NCBI RefSeq assembly: GCF_000745185.1
Contig: NZ_JQNJ01000001.1
Location: forward strand, 3,950,501 to 4,014,500
DNA from: Muricauda sp. MAR_2010_75
Lineage (GTDB): Bacteria > Bacteroidota > Bacteroidia > Flavobacteriales > Flavobacteriaceae
Reading direction: 5' to 3'
DNA length: 64,000 bases
Positions 56,677 to 64,000 of the stretch are shown here, in pieces. A model generated the notes under the pieces. The model was given only the letters and a program-made list of their open reading frames with translations, was not told the DNA's origin and ran no database searches. The number at the start of each line of letters is the position of its first letter. Position 1 is the stretch's first letter. Made by a program: the position numbers and the translations under genes.

Positions 56677-56700
56677 TTTGATAAATGTATGGTTCCCTAT

Positions 56701-58086
56701 ATGGTTAGAATTCTACTCGGCCTCATCGTATTGTCAACTTTTGGTTGCGCAAATAAAAATGGAGAATGTGCCTCCGTTTTCTTTGGCGGTGAGATTGTCA
56801 ATCCTACCAGCGACTACGTTGTACTCTACCGGGATGACGCTTACATAGACTCGGTGAAGCTTGACGACAACAACCGTTTTTCCTTTACGCTACAAGGAAT
56901 TGATGAGGGACTATACCACTTTGATCATGCTCCCGAACTACAATACATTTATTTACAGGAAGGCGATAGCCTTTTGGCGCGTTTAAATACGGTTGAGTTT
57001 GACGAATCCTTGGTCTTTTCCGGGACTGGAAGCGAGGTGAACAATTTTTTGGTTGAAATGTTTTTGGCCTATGAAAACGAAGAACCCCAGGTTTACGAAT
57101 ATTATCCATTGCCTCCGGAAATTTTCAGCAAAAAAATTGATTCGTTGCGTGAAATAAAGATCAATCACCTTAATGAGCTTGTAGCAGACAGTGAATTATC
57201 GGAGCGTGCGTTGAACATGGCTAGAGCTACCATCGATTACAACAGTTATATCTCAAAGGAAAAATACCCGTTCTATCATAAACGTAAAACCGGTGAAGAG
57301 ACCATACATGACCTTACAGGTTCTTTTTATGCATACCGAAAGAATATAAATCTAAACAATAGGGACCTGACCTATTTTAGACCCTATTTTGATTTTATGA
57401 AATGGCATTTTGGGAATATATCCTATATGACCTGTTTGAAGGATTGTGGTGATGACCAAGAGGCGGTAAGTGACCGTCTCCACTTTAACAAACACAAGCT
57501 TTATTTGGTGGACAGTTTGGTTGCAGAAAATGAAATCAGGGATATCCTCTTCAGGAACATTGCCGTGGACTATTTGTTGAAAGAACACAATCCCAGTCAA
57601 GAATGTCAAGCTTTTATCGATAAGTTCAACACGCTTTCTTCCAACGAGGAACACAAAGCCGAAATAGACCATCTTTACAAGGGAATCAAGCACTTACAGC
57701 CCAATAATGTTCTTCCCGATTTTAAACTCAAGAACACCAACAACCAAGAGGTTACCTTGAAACAAATCGTTGGCAGGAAAAAAAACACGGTGATTTACTT
57801 TTGGACCGCTTCGCAGAAAAAACCTTTCAGAGACAATATCAAACAAGTGGCGGAACTGAAAAAAAAGCATCCTGATTATAACTTTGTGGGCATTAACCTT
57901 AAAACAAGTTACCCGCAATGGAAAATGCTTGTAGAGGAATATAATCTGGATGAGAAGAGCCAGTTTCATGGGGAGAACTTCAAGGAAATACAAATGGCAA
58001 TGATCATTGACAAAATCAACAAATGTGTTATTACCAAGGATACCGTAATTGTTGATGCCTTTGCCGACCTCTACACTTCCCTCTAA
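56701..58086 (+). CDS. Thioredoxin-fold lipoprotein lacking the CxxC motif
   Basis: 461 residues from ATG at 56701 (MVRILLGLIVLSTFGCAN, lipobox FGCA). An N-terminal DUF4369-like domain (about 20-115), a helical middle region, and a C-terminal thioredoxin-like domain (about 335-455, LPDFKLKNTNNQEVTLKQI). At the usual WCxxC position the sequence is FWTASQKKPF, without cysteines, so thiol chemistry is impossible there. In the family this fold then serves for binding or scaffolding. A terminator and transaldolase converge behind it. Confidence 0.8.
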   Translation: MVRILLGLIVLSTFGCANKNGECASVFFGGEIVNPTSDYVVLYRDDAYIDSVKLDDNNRFSFTLQGIDEGLYHFDHAPELQYIYLQEGDSLLARLNTVEFDESLVFSGTGSEVNNFLVEMFLAYENEEPQVYEYYPLPPEIFSKKIDSLREIKINHLNELVADSELSERALNMARATIDYNSYISKEKYPFYHKRKTGEETIHDLTGSFYAYRKNINLNNRDLTYFRPYFDFMKWHFGNISYMTCLKDCGDDQEAVSDRLHFNKHKLYLVDSLVAENEIRDILFRNIAVDYLLKEHNPSQECQAFIDKFNTLSSNEEHKAEIDHLYKGIKHLQPNNVLPDFKLKNTNNQEVTLKQIVGRKKNTVIYFWTASQKKPFRDNIKQVAELKKKHPDYNFVGINLKTSYPQWKMLVEEYNLDEKSQFHGENFKEIQMAMIIDKINKCVITKDTVIVDAFADLYTSL

Positions 58087-58088
58087 TC

Positions 58089-58119
58089 AAAAAAACCCTG
58101 AAAACTTAATTTCAGGGCC
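58089..58119 (-). terminator. Terminator of the transaldolase gene
   Basis: On the minus strand CCCTGAAA and TTTCAGGG form a stem followed by T7. Confidence 0.8.
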
Positions 58120-58142
58120 TCTTTCAACTTTACGTTTATTTT

Positions 58143-58799
58143 TTAGGAATTTCCTTTTTTGTAGTCTTCCAAGAATTTGGCCAGACCAATATCCGTTAAT
58201 GGGTGCTTTAACAAACCATCAATGGATGACAATGGTCCTGTCATGACATCTGCACCTAGTTTGGCACAATCAATCACGTGCATAGTGTGACGGATAGACG
58301 CGGCCAAGATTTGGGTTTCAAATCCGTAGTTGTCATAAATCAACCGAATTTCCGATATTAGGTTCAATCCATCAGTAGAAATATCGTCCAAACGCCCCAA
58401 AAAGGGAGAAACATAAGTAGCCCCGGCCTTAGCGGCCAATAAAGCCTGCCCAGGAGAGAATACCAAGGTACAATTGGTACGAATACCTTTATCTGAAAAA
58501 TATTTCAATGCCTTTACACCATCCCTGATCATAGGCACCTTTACCACTATCTGCTCGTGCAATTCGGCCAACTCCTCACCTTCTTTCACAATATTATCAA
58601 AATCTGTGGCAACAACTTCGGCTGAAACGTCCCCGTCAACAATGTTGCAGATGTCTACATAGTGTTTTAAAATATTGTCCTTTCCTGTAATGCCTTCTTT
58701 GGCCATAAGTGAAGGGTTGGTGGTAACACCGTCCAAAACCCCCAATTCCTGCGCCTCTTTTATCTGGTCTAGATTTGCGGTATCAATAAAAAACTTCAT
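58143..58799 (-). CDS. tal: Transaldolase / fructose-6-phosphate aldolase (TalC type)
   Basis: 218 residues, the short form. [20 protein letters not shown] begins it; [13 protein letters not shown] holds the first active-site loop, and the Schiff-base lysine is in [11 protein letters not shown] near residue 86. Members transfer or cleave three-carbon units in sugar phosphate metabolism; TalC and FSA cannot be told apart by sequence alone. Confidence 0.9.
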   Translation of the reverse strand: MKFFIDTANLDQIKEAQELGVLDGVTTNPSLMAKEGITGKDNILKHYVDICNIVDGDVSAEVVATDFDNIVKEGEELAELHEQIVVKVPMIRDGVKALKYFSDKGIRTNCTLVFSPGQALLAAKAGATYVSPFLGRLDDISTDGLNLISEIRLIYDNYGFETQILAASIRHTMHVIDCAKLGADVMTGPLSSIDGLLKHPLTDIGLAKFLEDYKKGNS

Positions 58800-58841
58800 G
58801 CTTTCTTATTTTCAATTTTATTTGTACTTAGAAGTGTAAAA

Positions 58842-59651
58842 CTACAACTTATAATGGTTGATCAATAGTTTTTCGTAGACTTTATCGGGTAAAATCTTCT
58901 TTAAGATAAGGGAAAACTTTTGTAAAAATGCCCCAACGGGATTGTGCACCTTGGGCCGTTTTTGGTTGATGATCTTGTACACCGCCTTAGCCACTTGAAT
59001 GGGATCCCCTCCACTATCCACATCATTGTTGATGGCGTCAATAGTTTGGGCGTATTTATCCTCGTAGGGCGATCCGTCCAAAACAGGGGCATGATACCTT
59101 CCTGCTGCAATATTGGTGACGAAATCACCTGGTGCTACATTGGTAACGATTACACCAAAATCTTTGGTTTCCATCCTAATGGCTTCGGTAATAAGGCCCA
59201 ACGCACCTTTAGTGGCCGAATAAAACCCACGGAAAGGCAATCCCATATACCCAGCAATGGAGGTAATGTTCACAATAGCTCCTCCACCCTGTTTGCGCAT
59301 TTGCGGAAGAACAGCCTTCATCATATGCACCGGACCGTGCAGGTTAGTTTCAAAAACATTAACTATTTCCTCATAGGGGGTTTCCTCAATGGGACCAGTG
59401 ATGCCCACTCCAGCATTGTTGACCAAGACATCCAGTCGACCTTCTTTGGAAATAATCTGGGAAATAGCTTTTTGAATGCTATCTGCATCTTTTACATCCA
59501 ACTGTACCAATTGGAATGCATCAAAATCAGGGTAATTCTTTGGATTTCTGGTGGTACCGTATACTACATACCCCTTGGAAGTCAGAAAAGTTCCAATAGA
59601 CTTGCCAATACCAGATGAGCCGCCGGTGATCAGAACAACTTTTTTATCCAT
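58842..59651 (-). CDS. Short-chain dehydrogenase/reductase (SDR)
   Basis: 269 residues. Cofactor motif ITGGSSGIGKSIG, NNAG at about 85-88, catalytic Ser in NITSIAG and YSATK for Tyr and Lys. Classical SDR, NADP-type by lack of acid after strand 2. The substrate is unknown. Starts 27 bp after the SRP RNA on the same strand. Confidence 0.9.
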   Translation of the reverse strand: MDKKVVLITGGSSGIGKSIGTFLTSKGYVVYGTTRNPKNYPDFDAFQLVQLDVKDADSIQKAISQIISKEGRLDVLVNNAGVGITGPIEETPYEEIVNVFETNLHGPVHMMKAVLPQMRKQGGGAIVNITSIAGYMGLPFRGFYSATKGALGLITEAIRMETKDFGVIVTNVAPGDFVTNIAAGRYHAPVLDGSPYEDKYAQTIDAINNDVDSGGDPIQVAKAVYKIINQKRPKVHNPVGAFLQKFSLILKKILPDKVYEKLLINHYKL

Positions 59652-59678
59652 TTTAGCTGAGTTCAGGGAACAAAAAAA

Positions 59679-59772
59679 GGCAAGCTACCTACATCGCACC
59701 GCTACGACCATATACCCTTGCTGCGTTCCCGCCCTGGGGGATTCTACAGGAGCTGGTCGTGTAGGACTTGCC
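59679..59772 (-). ncRNA. ffs: Signal recognition particle RNA (small bacterial form)
   Basis: 94 nt from GGCAAGTCCTACAC at 59772 to GTAGGTAGCTTGCC. The ends pair (GGCAAG/CTTGCC and CCTAC/GTAGG), and the apical part CAGGGCGGGAACGCAGCAAGG at the centre carries the conserved asymmetric loop and GGAA-type tetraloop region bound by Ffh. The promoter lies just ahead. Confidence 0.92.
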
Positions 59773-59777
59773 AATTG

Positions 59778-59807
59778 CAAATATACGACCTTTTAAATTT
59801 GTCACAA
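59778..59807 (-). promoter_or_regulatory. ffs: Promoter of the SRP RNA gene
   Basis: On the minus strand TTG (59807-59805), 19 bp, TATATTTG (59785-59778), which places the start at 59772, the expected 5' end of the RNA. Confidence 0.75.
59794..59801 (+). promoter_or_regulatory. -7 element of the divergent glutaminyl cyclase gene
   Basis: TAAATTTG fits TAnnTTTG on the plus strand, 49 bp before the ATG at 59850 and inside the spacer of the SRP RNA promoter on the other strand. Confidence 0.45.
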
Positions 59808-59849
59808 TCCTATTTCATCCTTAATTTCGAAGATCAAGGATCTTTTATC

Positions 59850-60914
59850 ATGAAGCATGAATTAAAAACTATGGTAAAACTGCTTTCCATTTCTGGCTTT
59901 TTACTTTTTTTTCTGGGCTGCGGAGGGGAAGCGGACCCATCCAAACACTTTTCCATTCAATTGGAAGATAAGAATGTACAGCAAAACCAAAAGGTGGGCG
60001 TTGTCCTAAAGAACAAAAAGGACATTGCCATTTCAGAAGTCCATTATTTTATGGATGGGCAAGAACTTCCGCTGGAAGATGGTAAACTTACCCTTAATGT
60101 ACCGACTTTAGGGAGCAAAGTCCTTACCGCCAAGTTCAATATTCAAGACCAACCCGTTGAGGTGGAAGAAAAGGTGCGTCTCTTGGCTCCATCCGCTCCA
60201 GAGATATACACCTACGATATCCTAAACACCTACCCGCACGACCCCACGGCCTATACCCAAGGGTTGGAATTCAGTAACGGAATTCTTTATGAAAGTACGG
60301 GTAAACGTGGAGCATCCACAGTTCGTAAGGTCAATTATGAAACGGGCGAAGTCCTTCAAAAAATAGCATTGGAAAATACGGTTTTTGGTGAAGGCATTAC
60401 CATCCTTAATAATAAGCTATATCAATTGACTTGGCAAAGTGGAATGGGGTATGTGTACAATCCTGAGAATCTGGAGCAAATCAAGACCTTCACCTATGGT
60501 GAGAGTCGAGAAGGTTGGGGACTCTGCAATGACGGTGAAAAACTCTACAAAAGTGATGGCACGGAAAAAATCTGGTTTTTAGACCCCGAAACCCTTCAAG
60601 AGCAGGGCCATATTGAAACCGCTACCAACAAGTCCATCTTTAACAAGGCCAACGAACTGGAGTATGTAGATGGTAAAATCTATGCCAATGTCTACCAAAA
60701 AGAGAGCATGATGATCATTGATGCCACCTCTGGTGCCATAGTAGGTGTGGTGAACTTTGGGGGACTAAAAAGCAAGGTGAACCGTGGACCGGAATGGGAT
60801 GACACCAATTCCGTGCTGAACGGCGTTGCCTACCATCAGGAAAAAGGCACCTTCTTTGTCACCGGAAAGAACTGGGACAAATTGTTTGAGGTGAAAATCC
60901 GTAAAAAAGACTAA
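59850..60914 (+). CDS. Glutaminyl-peptide cyclotransferase (bacterial type) lipoprotein
   Basis: 354 residues from ATG at 59850; the longer open frame would cover the SRP RNA and is discarded. The lipobox is FFLGCGG. The C-terminal part (about 110-350) is a beta-propeller of the PF05096 family (TQGLEFSNGILYESTGKRGASTVRKVN, FGEGITILNNKLYQLTWQ, NELEYVDGKIYANVYQ), which forms pyroglutamate at protein N-termini. The N-terminal 90 residues are an added beta domain. The stop overlaps the next ATG. Confidence 0.88.
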   Translation: MKHELKTMVKLLSISGFLLFFLGCGGEADPSKHFSIQLEDKNVQQNQKVGVVLKNKKDIAISEVHYFMDGQELPLEDGKLTLNVPTLGSKVLTAKFNIQDQPVEVEEKVRLLAPSAPEIYTYDILNTYPHDPTAYTQGLEFSNGILYESTGKRGASTVRKVNYETGEVLQKIALENTVFGEGITILNNKLYQLTWQSGMGYVYNPENLEQIKTFTYGESREGWGLCNDGEKLYKSDGTEKIWFLDPETLQEQGHIETATNKSIFNKANELEYVDGKIYANVYQKESMMIIDATSGAIVGVVNFGGLKSKVNRGPEWDDTNSVLNGVAYHQEKGTFFVTGKNWDKLFEVKIRKKD

Positions 60915-61303
60915 TGCAGACCCATACCGAAACCTTTGAAGTACGATTACAAGACTTGGACGACCTAAACCATGTTAACAACGTCCGCTATGTAGAATGG
61001 ATCCAGGAAATCTCCAAAAACCACTGGCAGGAACTTACCACGGAAGAGATTCGTAAAGAAATGGTCTGGGTGGTAAAAAACCACAATATTTCCTATCACA
61101 AATCTGCCGTGCTGGGCGATACTATTCAAATGAACACCTATATCAAGAGCAATAAAGGGCCAATTTCTACGAGAGTAGTGGAAATCAAAGACAATAAAAC
61201 GGGCCAACTTTTGGTTAATGCCCATACGGAATGGTGTCTTTTGGATGCGAAAACCTTTCGTCCCAAACGCGTACCAGAATCCGTCCAAAAACTCTTTGAA
61301 TAG
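60914..61303 (+). CDS. Acyl-CoA thioesterase (4HBT hotdog fold)
   Basis: 129 residues. VRLQDLDDLNHVNNVRYVEWIQEISKNH holds the Asp and the helix of the 4HBT family, where DxxxHVNN is the usual form. The substrate is unknown; likely acyl-CoA clearance. One base overlap on both sides ties it to the cyclase and the beta-helix genes. Confidence 0.85.
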   Translation: MQTHTETFEVRLQDLDDLNHVNNVRYVEWIQEISKNHWQELTTEEIRKEMVWVVKNHNISYHKSAVLGDTIQMNTYIKSNKGPISTRVVEIKDNKTGQLLVNAHTEWCLLDAKTFRPKRVPESVQKLFE

Positions 61304-62859
61304 TGTGTCAATGGTATTTAAAATGGTCTTTTGTAGCATTTACGGCGCTCCTTGTCATTACAACAGCTTCTTGCCGTAAGGATTTTGAATATGTCCCCAG
61401 TACGGGCAACTTGGAGTTTTCCAAGGACACTGTTTTTCTGGACACCATCTTTACCAATATTGGAAGCAGCACCTACACCTTAAAGGTTTATAACCGTTCG
61501 GACGAAGACATTTACATTCCTTATGTAGGTTTGCAGACTGGACAGAACAGCAGTTACCGACTTAATGTTGACGGACTTCCCGGCAAAGAGTTCGACAATG
61601 TGCCCCTTTTGGCAAAGGACAGTCTCTATATTTTTATTGAAACCACCTTTGATGTGTCCCAAACTTTGGAAAATGAATTTCTGTACACCGAAAGTCTTTT
61701 GTTTGGAAGTGGTCCTATGACCCAAAAGGTAGAGCTGGTCACGTTGGTAAGGGATGCTATTTTTCTTTATCCCAAAACCCGCTCCGATGGCACCAAAGAA
61801 TCCTTGGTATTGGGGATGGATGAAAATGGGGAAGAAATTAAGGTGGAGGGTTTTTATTTAGAAGCCGATGAGTTGCTCTTTACAAATGAAAAACCGTATG
61901 TCATTTATGGATACGCTGCCGTTCCTGACGGGAACACATTGATCATGCAACCGGGGGCTCGGGTTCATTTTCATAAAAATTCCGGTATTTTGGTGGATGC
62001 AGGTGCATCCCTTTTCATAAATGGTGAACTCAGCGAAGATCAAGAAGCTCTGGAAAACGAGGTTGTTTTTGAAGGAGACCGATTAGAACAAGAATATTCC
62101 GACCAACCTGGGCAATGGGGTACCATTTGGATTCGGGAAGGCAGTAGCAACAATCAAATCAACCATCTCACCTTAAAAAATGCAACCGTAGGTCTTCGGG
62201 TTGAAGGAAATCAAGCGTTGAACACCCCTACCCTCACAATTCATAATAGTCAAATTTATAATAGTCAAAACCATAATGTATGGAGCACCCGTGCATACAT
62301 TGATGCCGAAAATACGGTCTTGGGAAGTGCGGGAGGTTCATCCTTTTATGGGGAACTGGGAGGAAAGTGCAGCTTTACCCATTGCACTTTGGCCAATTAT
62401 TGGAACAAGGGCTTTAGAAATGGTGTGGCACTTTCAATTCAAAATTTTGCGATTCTCCCTTCGGGAGATAGGTCCACGGCACCTCTGGAATATGCAGATT
62501 TTGTGAACAGCATCATCTTTGGAAGTGCATCTACTGAGCTTGTTCTTCAACAAGATTTGGGTTCAGATTTTAATTTTAACTTCAGCAATTGCCTCATAAA
62601 GTTCAATATAAGCGATGGTTCAGTTGACGAAAATCCGCTATATAATTTTGAAAATAGCAGTTTTTACCGTAAAATAGTCTTCAATCAGGACCCTGAGTTT
62701 AAAAACCAAACAAAAAACCAACTGAACATACATGAAAACTCTGCTGCTATTGACCTTGCCGCCCCCGACGCTTCACTCACCGTTCCCACAGATATTTTAG
62801 GAAACGATAGAACCCAAAATCCGGACATAGGCGCCTATGAATTCGTTACAGATAATTAG
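61303..62859 (+). CDS. Right-handed beta-helix lipoprotein
   Basis: 518 residues beginning with GTG (VCQWYLKWSFVAFTALLVITTASC), the lipobox TTASC. The N-terminal third is an Ig-like domain (FSKDTVFLDTIFTNIGSSTYTLKVYNRSDEDI); the rest is a right-handed parallel beta-helix with short repeats (NHLTLKNATVGLRV, LTIHNSQIYNSQNH). The C-terminus reads LGNDRTQNPDIGAYEF, common in Bacteroidota proteins of this type. It may bind or cut polysaccharides; no catalytic set is clear. Confidence 0.82.
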   Translation: MCQWYLKWSFVAFTALLVITTASCRKDFEYVPSTGNLEFSKDTVFLDTIFTNIGSSTYTLKVYNRSDEDIYIPYVGLQTGQNSSYRLNVDGLPGKEFDNVPLLAKDSLYIFIETTFDVSQTLENEFLYTESLLFGSGPMTQKVELVTLVRDAIFLYPKTRSDGTKESLVLGMDENGEEIKVEGFYLEADELLFTNEKPYVIYGYAAVPDGNTLIMQPGARVHFHKNSGILVDAGASLFINGELSEDQEALENEVVFEGDRLEQEYSDQPGQWGTIWIREGSSNNQINHLTLKNATVGLRVEGNQALNTPTLTIHNSQIYNSQNHNVWSTRAYIDAENTVLGSAGGSSFYGELGGKCSFTHCTLANYWNKGFRNGVALSIQNFAILPSGDRSTAPLEYADFVNSIIFGSASTELVLQQDLGSDFNFNFSNCLIKFNISDGSVDENPLYNFENSSFYRKIVFNQDPEFKNQTKNQLNIHENSAAIDLAAPDASLTVPTDILGNDRTQNPDIGAYEFVTDN

Positions 62860-62988
62860 TATTTAACGAATTTTTAAGGAGAATTGTAGGAAAAACAACC
62901 GTTTTAAGGGCAAACCCCTAGTTTTTTTAAGGGAAAACTGCAATGAGTTTTTTTCGTGCGTTAGTAACTTGCAATCAGTAAATTGCAT

Positions 62989-63723
62989 ATGGATTACACC
63001 TACGCCATAATCGATTCCAGTGCAGCCTCCAAGCTGCAGTTGCAGCTCTACCTGCAAGAGTATGACGATTTCACCTGCGCAGGTGTGGCCACCAACGCAT
63101 CAGAAGGGTTGAACACCATTTTAAAATTTACGCCGGATTTGGTACTGATCAATCTTGGCGAAGATGGAATGGATTATTTTCAGATGGTTACGGAGTTGAA
63201 CCAGTATATGCCCTCGCTTCCTATTATTATAGGGTATTCCAAAACCAAAAAATATGCCTACAATGCCATAAAAAGTGGCTTTTTCGACTATTGGATACTT
63301 CCGCACAATGAGTTTGATGTACGCAAGACCATTATGCGGCTTCGCAAACTGCACCCAAAACATCACATGCCCTCTACCATTTGCTTAAAATCGTACAATG
63401 ATTATCGGTATTTGGACACCAAGGATATTCTCTATCTAAAATCCGATAACAACTCTACGGATTTCTATATGCGAGATGGCAATGTGGTCAGTGCCTTTAA
63501 AACCTTAAAGTCTTTTGAGGACAAACTCCCTGAGGGCTTTATAAGGGTACACCAAAGTTATATATTGAATAGCAGGTATGTATCCCGTATTAATTATGGC
63601 AAATCTATTTGCACACTCAACCATGACCGGGAAGAAGAACTTCCTTTTTCCAAAACCTATAAGGATAAGATAGACGCCTTAAAGGAAATGCTCTCCAAAA
63701 CCGCGGTAAAGGCCGTTAATTAG
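62989..63723 (+). CDS. LytTR-type regulator with a degenerate receiver
   Basis: 244 residues from ATG at 62989. The receiver-like part (1-120) has lost the key residues: the phosphoryl-accepting position is Asn55 (DLVLINLG), the acidic pair reads IIDSS, and the Lys of the last strand is Leu104 (DYWILPH). The LytTR DNA-binding domain (about 130-235) has YLDTKDILYLKSDNNSTDFYMRDG and FIRVHQSYILNSRYVSRIN, the family's signature. It should act without phosphorylation. Next gene: a lipoprotein behind a 21-bp repeat pair. Confidence 0.85.
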   Translation: MDYTYAIIDSSAASKLQLQLYLQEYDDFTCAGVATNASEGLNTILKFTPDLVLINLGEDGMDYFQMVTELNQYMPSLPIIIGYSKTKKYAYNAIKSGFFDYWILPHNEFDVRKTIMRLRKLHPKHHMPSTICLKSYNDYRYLDTKDILYLKSDNNSTDFYMRDGNVVSAFKTLKSFEDKLPEGFIRVHQSYILNSRYVSRINYGKSICTLNHDREEELPFSKTYKDKIDALKEMLSKTAVKAVN

Positions 63724-63724
63724 C

Positions 63725-63754
63725 AAAATTCTAACGCTTTTCTGTAAAATTCTA
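63725..63754 (+). promoter_or_regulatory. Direct repeat AAAATTCTA x2, 21 bp apart
   Basis: AAAATTCTA is at 63725-63733 and 63746-63754. A 9-bp repeat at two helical turns is the shape of LytTR sites. It lies directly behind the LytTR gene and before the lipoprotein start. Confidence 0.5.
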
Positions 63755-63861
63755 GCAGAATTGTGTCATCTGCTAAAACATTTGTTGCAACACACCCTGC
63801 TACTAGGTGGCTAAATATCTTAGCCGTACAAACCTATTTATTAAACCATAAACCTAATATT

Positions 63862-64000
63862 ATGAGAAGAGCACTAAGTATTTTCGCACTTGCACTACTA
63901 GCCGTTGGAATGTATTCTTGCGAACCTGAAACTGATGTACAAGACACCGAAGCACTTATGAAAACTATAGACCAAGAATCTACGGATGGGAAGTCTTCTA
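63862..64000 (+). CDS. Lipoprotein, N-terminal part (cut by window edge)
   Basis: ATG at 63862 opens MRRALSIFALALLAVGMYSCEPE, a signal peptide with lipobox MYSC, then an acidic, Asp/Glu/Thr-rich stretch to the window end. 46 codons are visible. It follows the LytTR gene and a repeat pair, so it may be its target. Confidence 0.75.
   Translation, partial: MRRALSIFALALLAVGMYSCEPETDVQDTEALMKTIDQESTDGKSS

Noticed and set aside
58944..59618. Open frame of 224 codons opposite to the SDR gene
   Set aside because: Antisense of a clear SDR with all motifs; composition typical of a shadow frame.
59718..59849. Upstream extension of the glutaminyl cyclase gene
   Set aside because: It would translate the antisense of the SRP RNA and lies before the promoter; the lipoprotein signal starts at 59850.

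Overview
The window looks like chromosomal DNA from a marine member of the Flavobacteriaceae (Bacteroidota, Muricauda/Allomuricauda-like). Supporting signs are promoters of the TAnnTTTG type, TTG-N19..21-TAnnTTTG upstream of pheT and the SRP RNA, many lipoproteins, a serine hydrolase, a DUF6-like mix of export proteins, LytTR and NarL-type regulators, a PVC-type HEAT/cytochrome lipoprotein and a Bacteroidota-type tyrosine recombinase. The genus is an inference; no rRNA is present.

Layout. 1-9519: the end of an NhaC-type antiporter, tpx-dgkA, then ftsK-lolA-lptG-ribB read as one tightly packed run, followed on the minus strand by a DegT aminotransferase and a TSUP permease. 9659-9743: tRNA-Ser(UGA). 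9730-21817: a 12.0-kb integrative mobilizable element inserted at the 3' end of that tRNA, bounded by a perfect 52-bp direct repeat. It carries a tyrosine integrase, a large YD-like repeat protein that seems to be reached by a -1 frameshift from a small membrane protein, a mobilization module (membrane protein, relaxase, MobC, oriT-like hairpin), and a defence-like cargo: an AbiH gene cut by an IS3-family insertion, an AbiV-like gene, and a divergent cassette of LexA-like S24 repressor / GIY-YIG-like protein / coiled-coil nuclease-like protein.

22244-24667: a three-gene operon of exported proteins of unknown role. 24892-33643: a large HEAT/cytochrome-c lipoprotein, a serine hydrolase, and a minus-strand run of small redox and stress genes (nitroreductase, YdcZ-type transporter, monooxygenase-like protein, GNAT, FMN reductase, Crp/Fnr regulator) with a divergent DoxX gene. 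33670-45623: a K+/H+ antiporter, a PD40 propeller protein, a NarL-type regulator with Glu at the phosphorylation site, dnaK, serine dehydratase, a GH88/105 hydrolase, panB, an S23-type four-helix protein and an RluA-type enzyme. 45620-64000: a helical-repeat protein, leuA-leuB, a TlpA-like lipoprotein, pheT, fasciclin, an ABC-F ATPase, a cysteine-less thioredoxin-fold lipoprotein, a transaldolase, an SDR, the SRP RNA, a glutaminyl cyclase-thioesterase-beta-helix operon, a LytTR regulator with a dead receiver, and the start of a lipoprotein.

The most promising material is in the element: the self-cleaving-repressor-controlled two-gene cassette at 19788-21651 (possible damage-induced defence), the AbiH gene that would be repaired exactly by IS removal, and the frameshift-fused repeat protein at 11265-14074.
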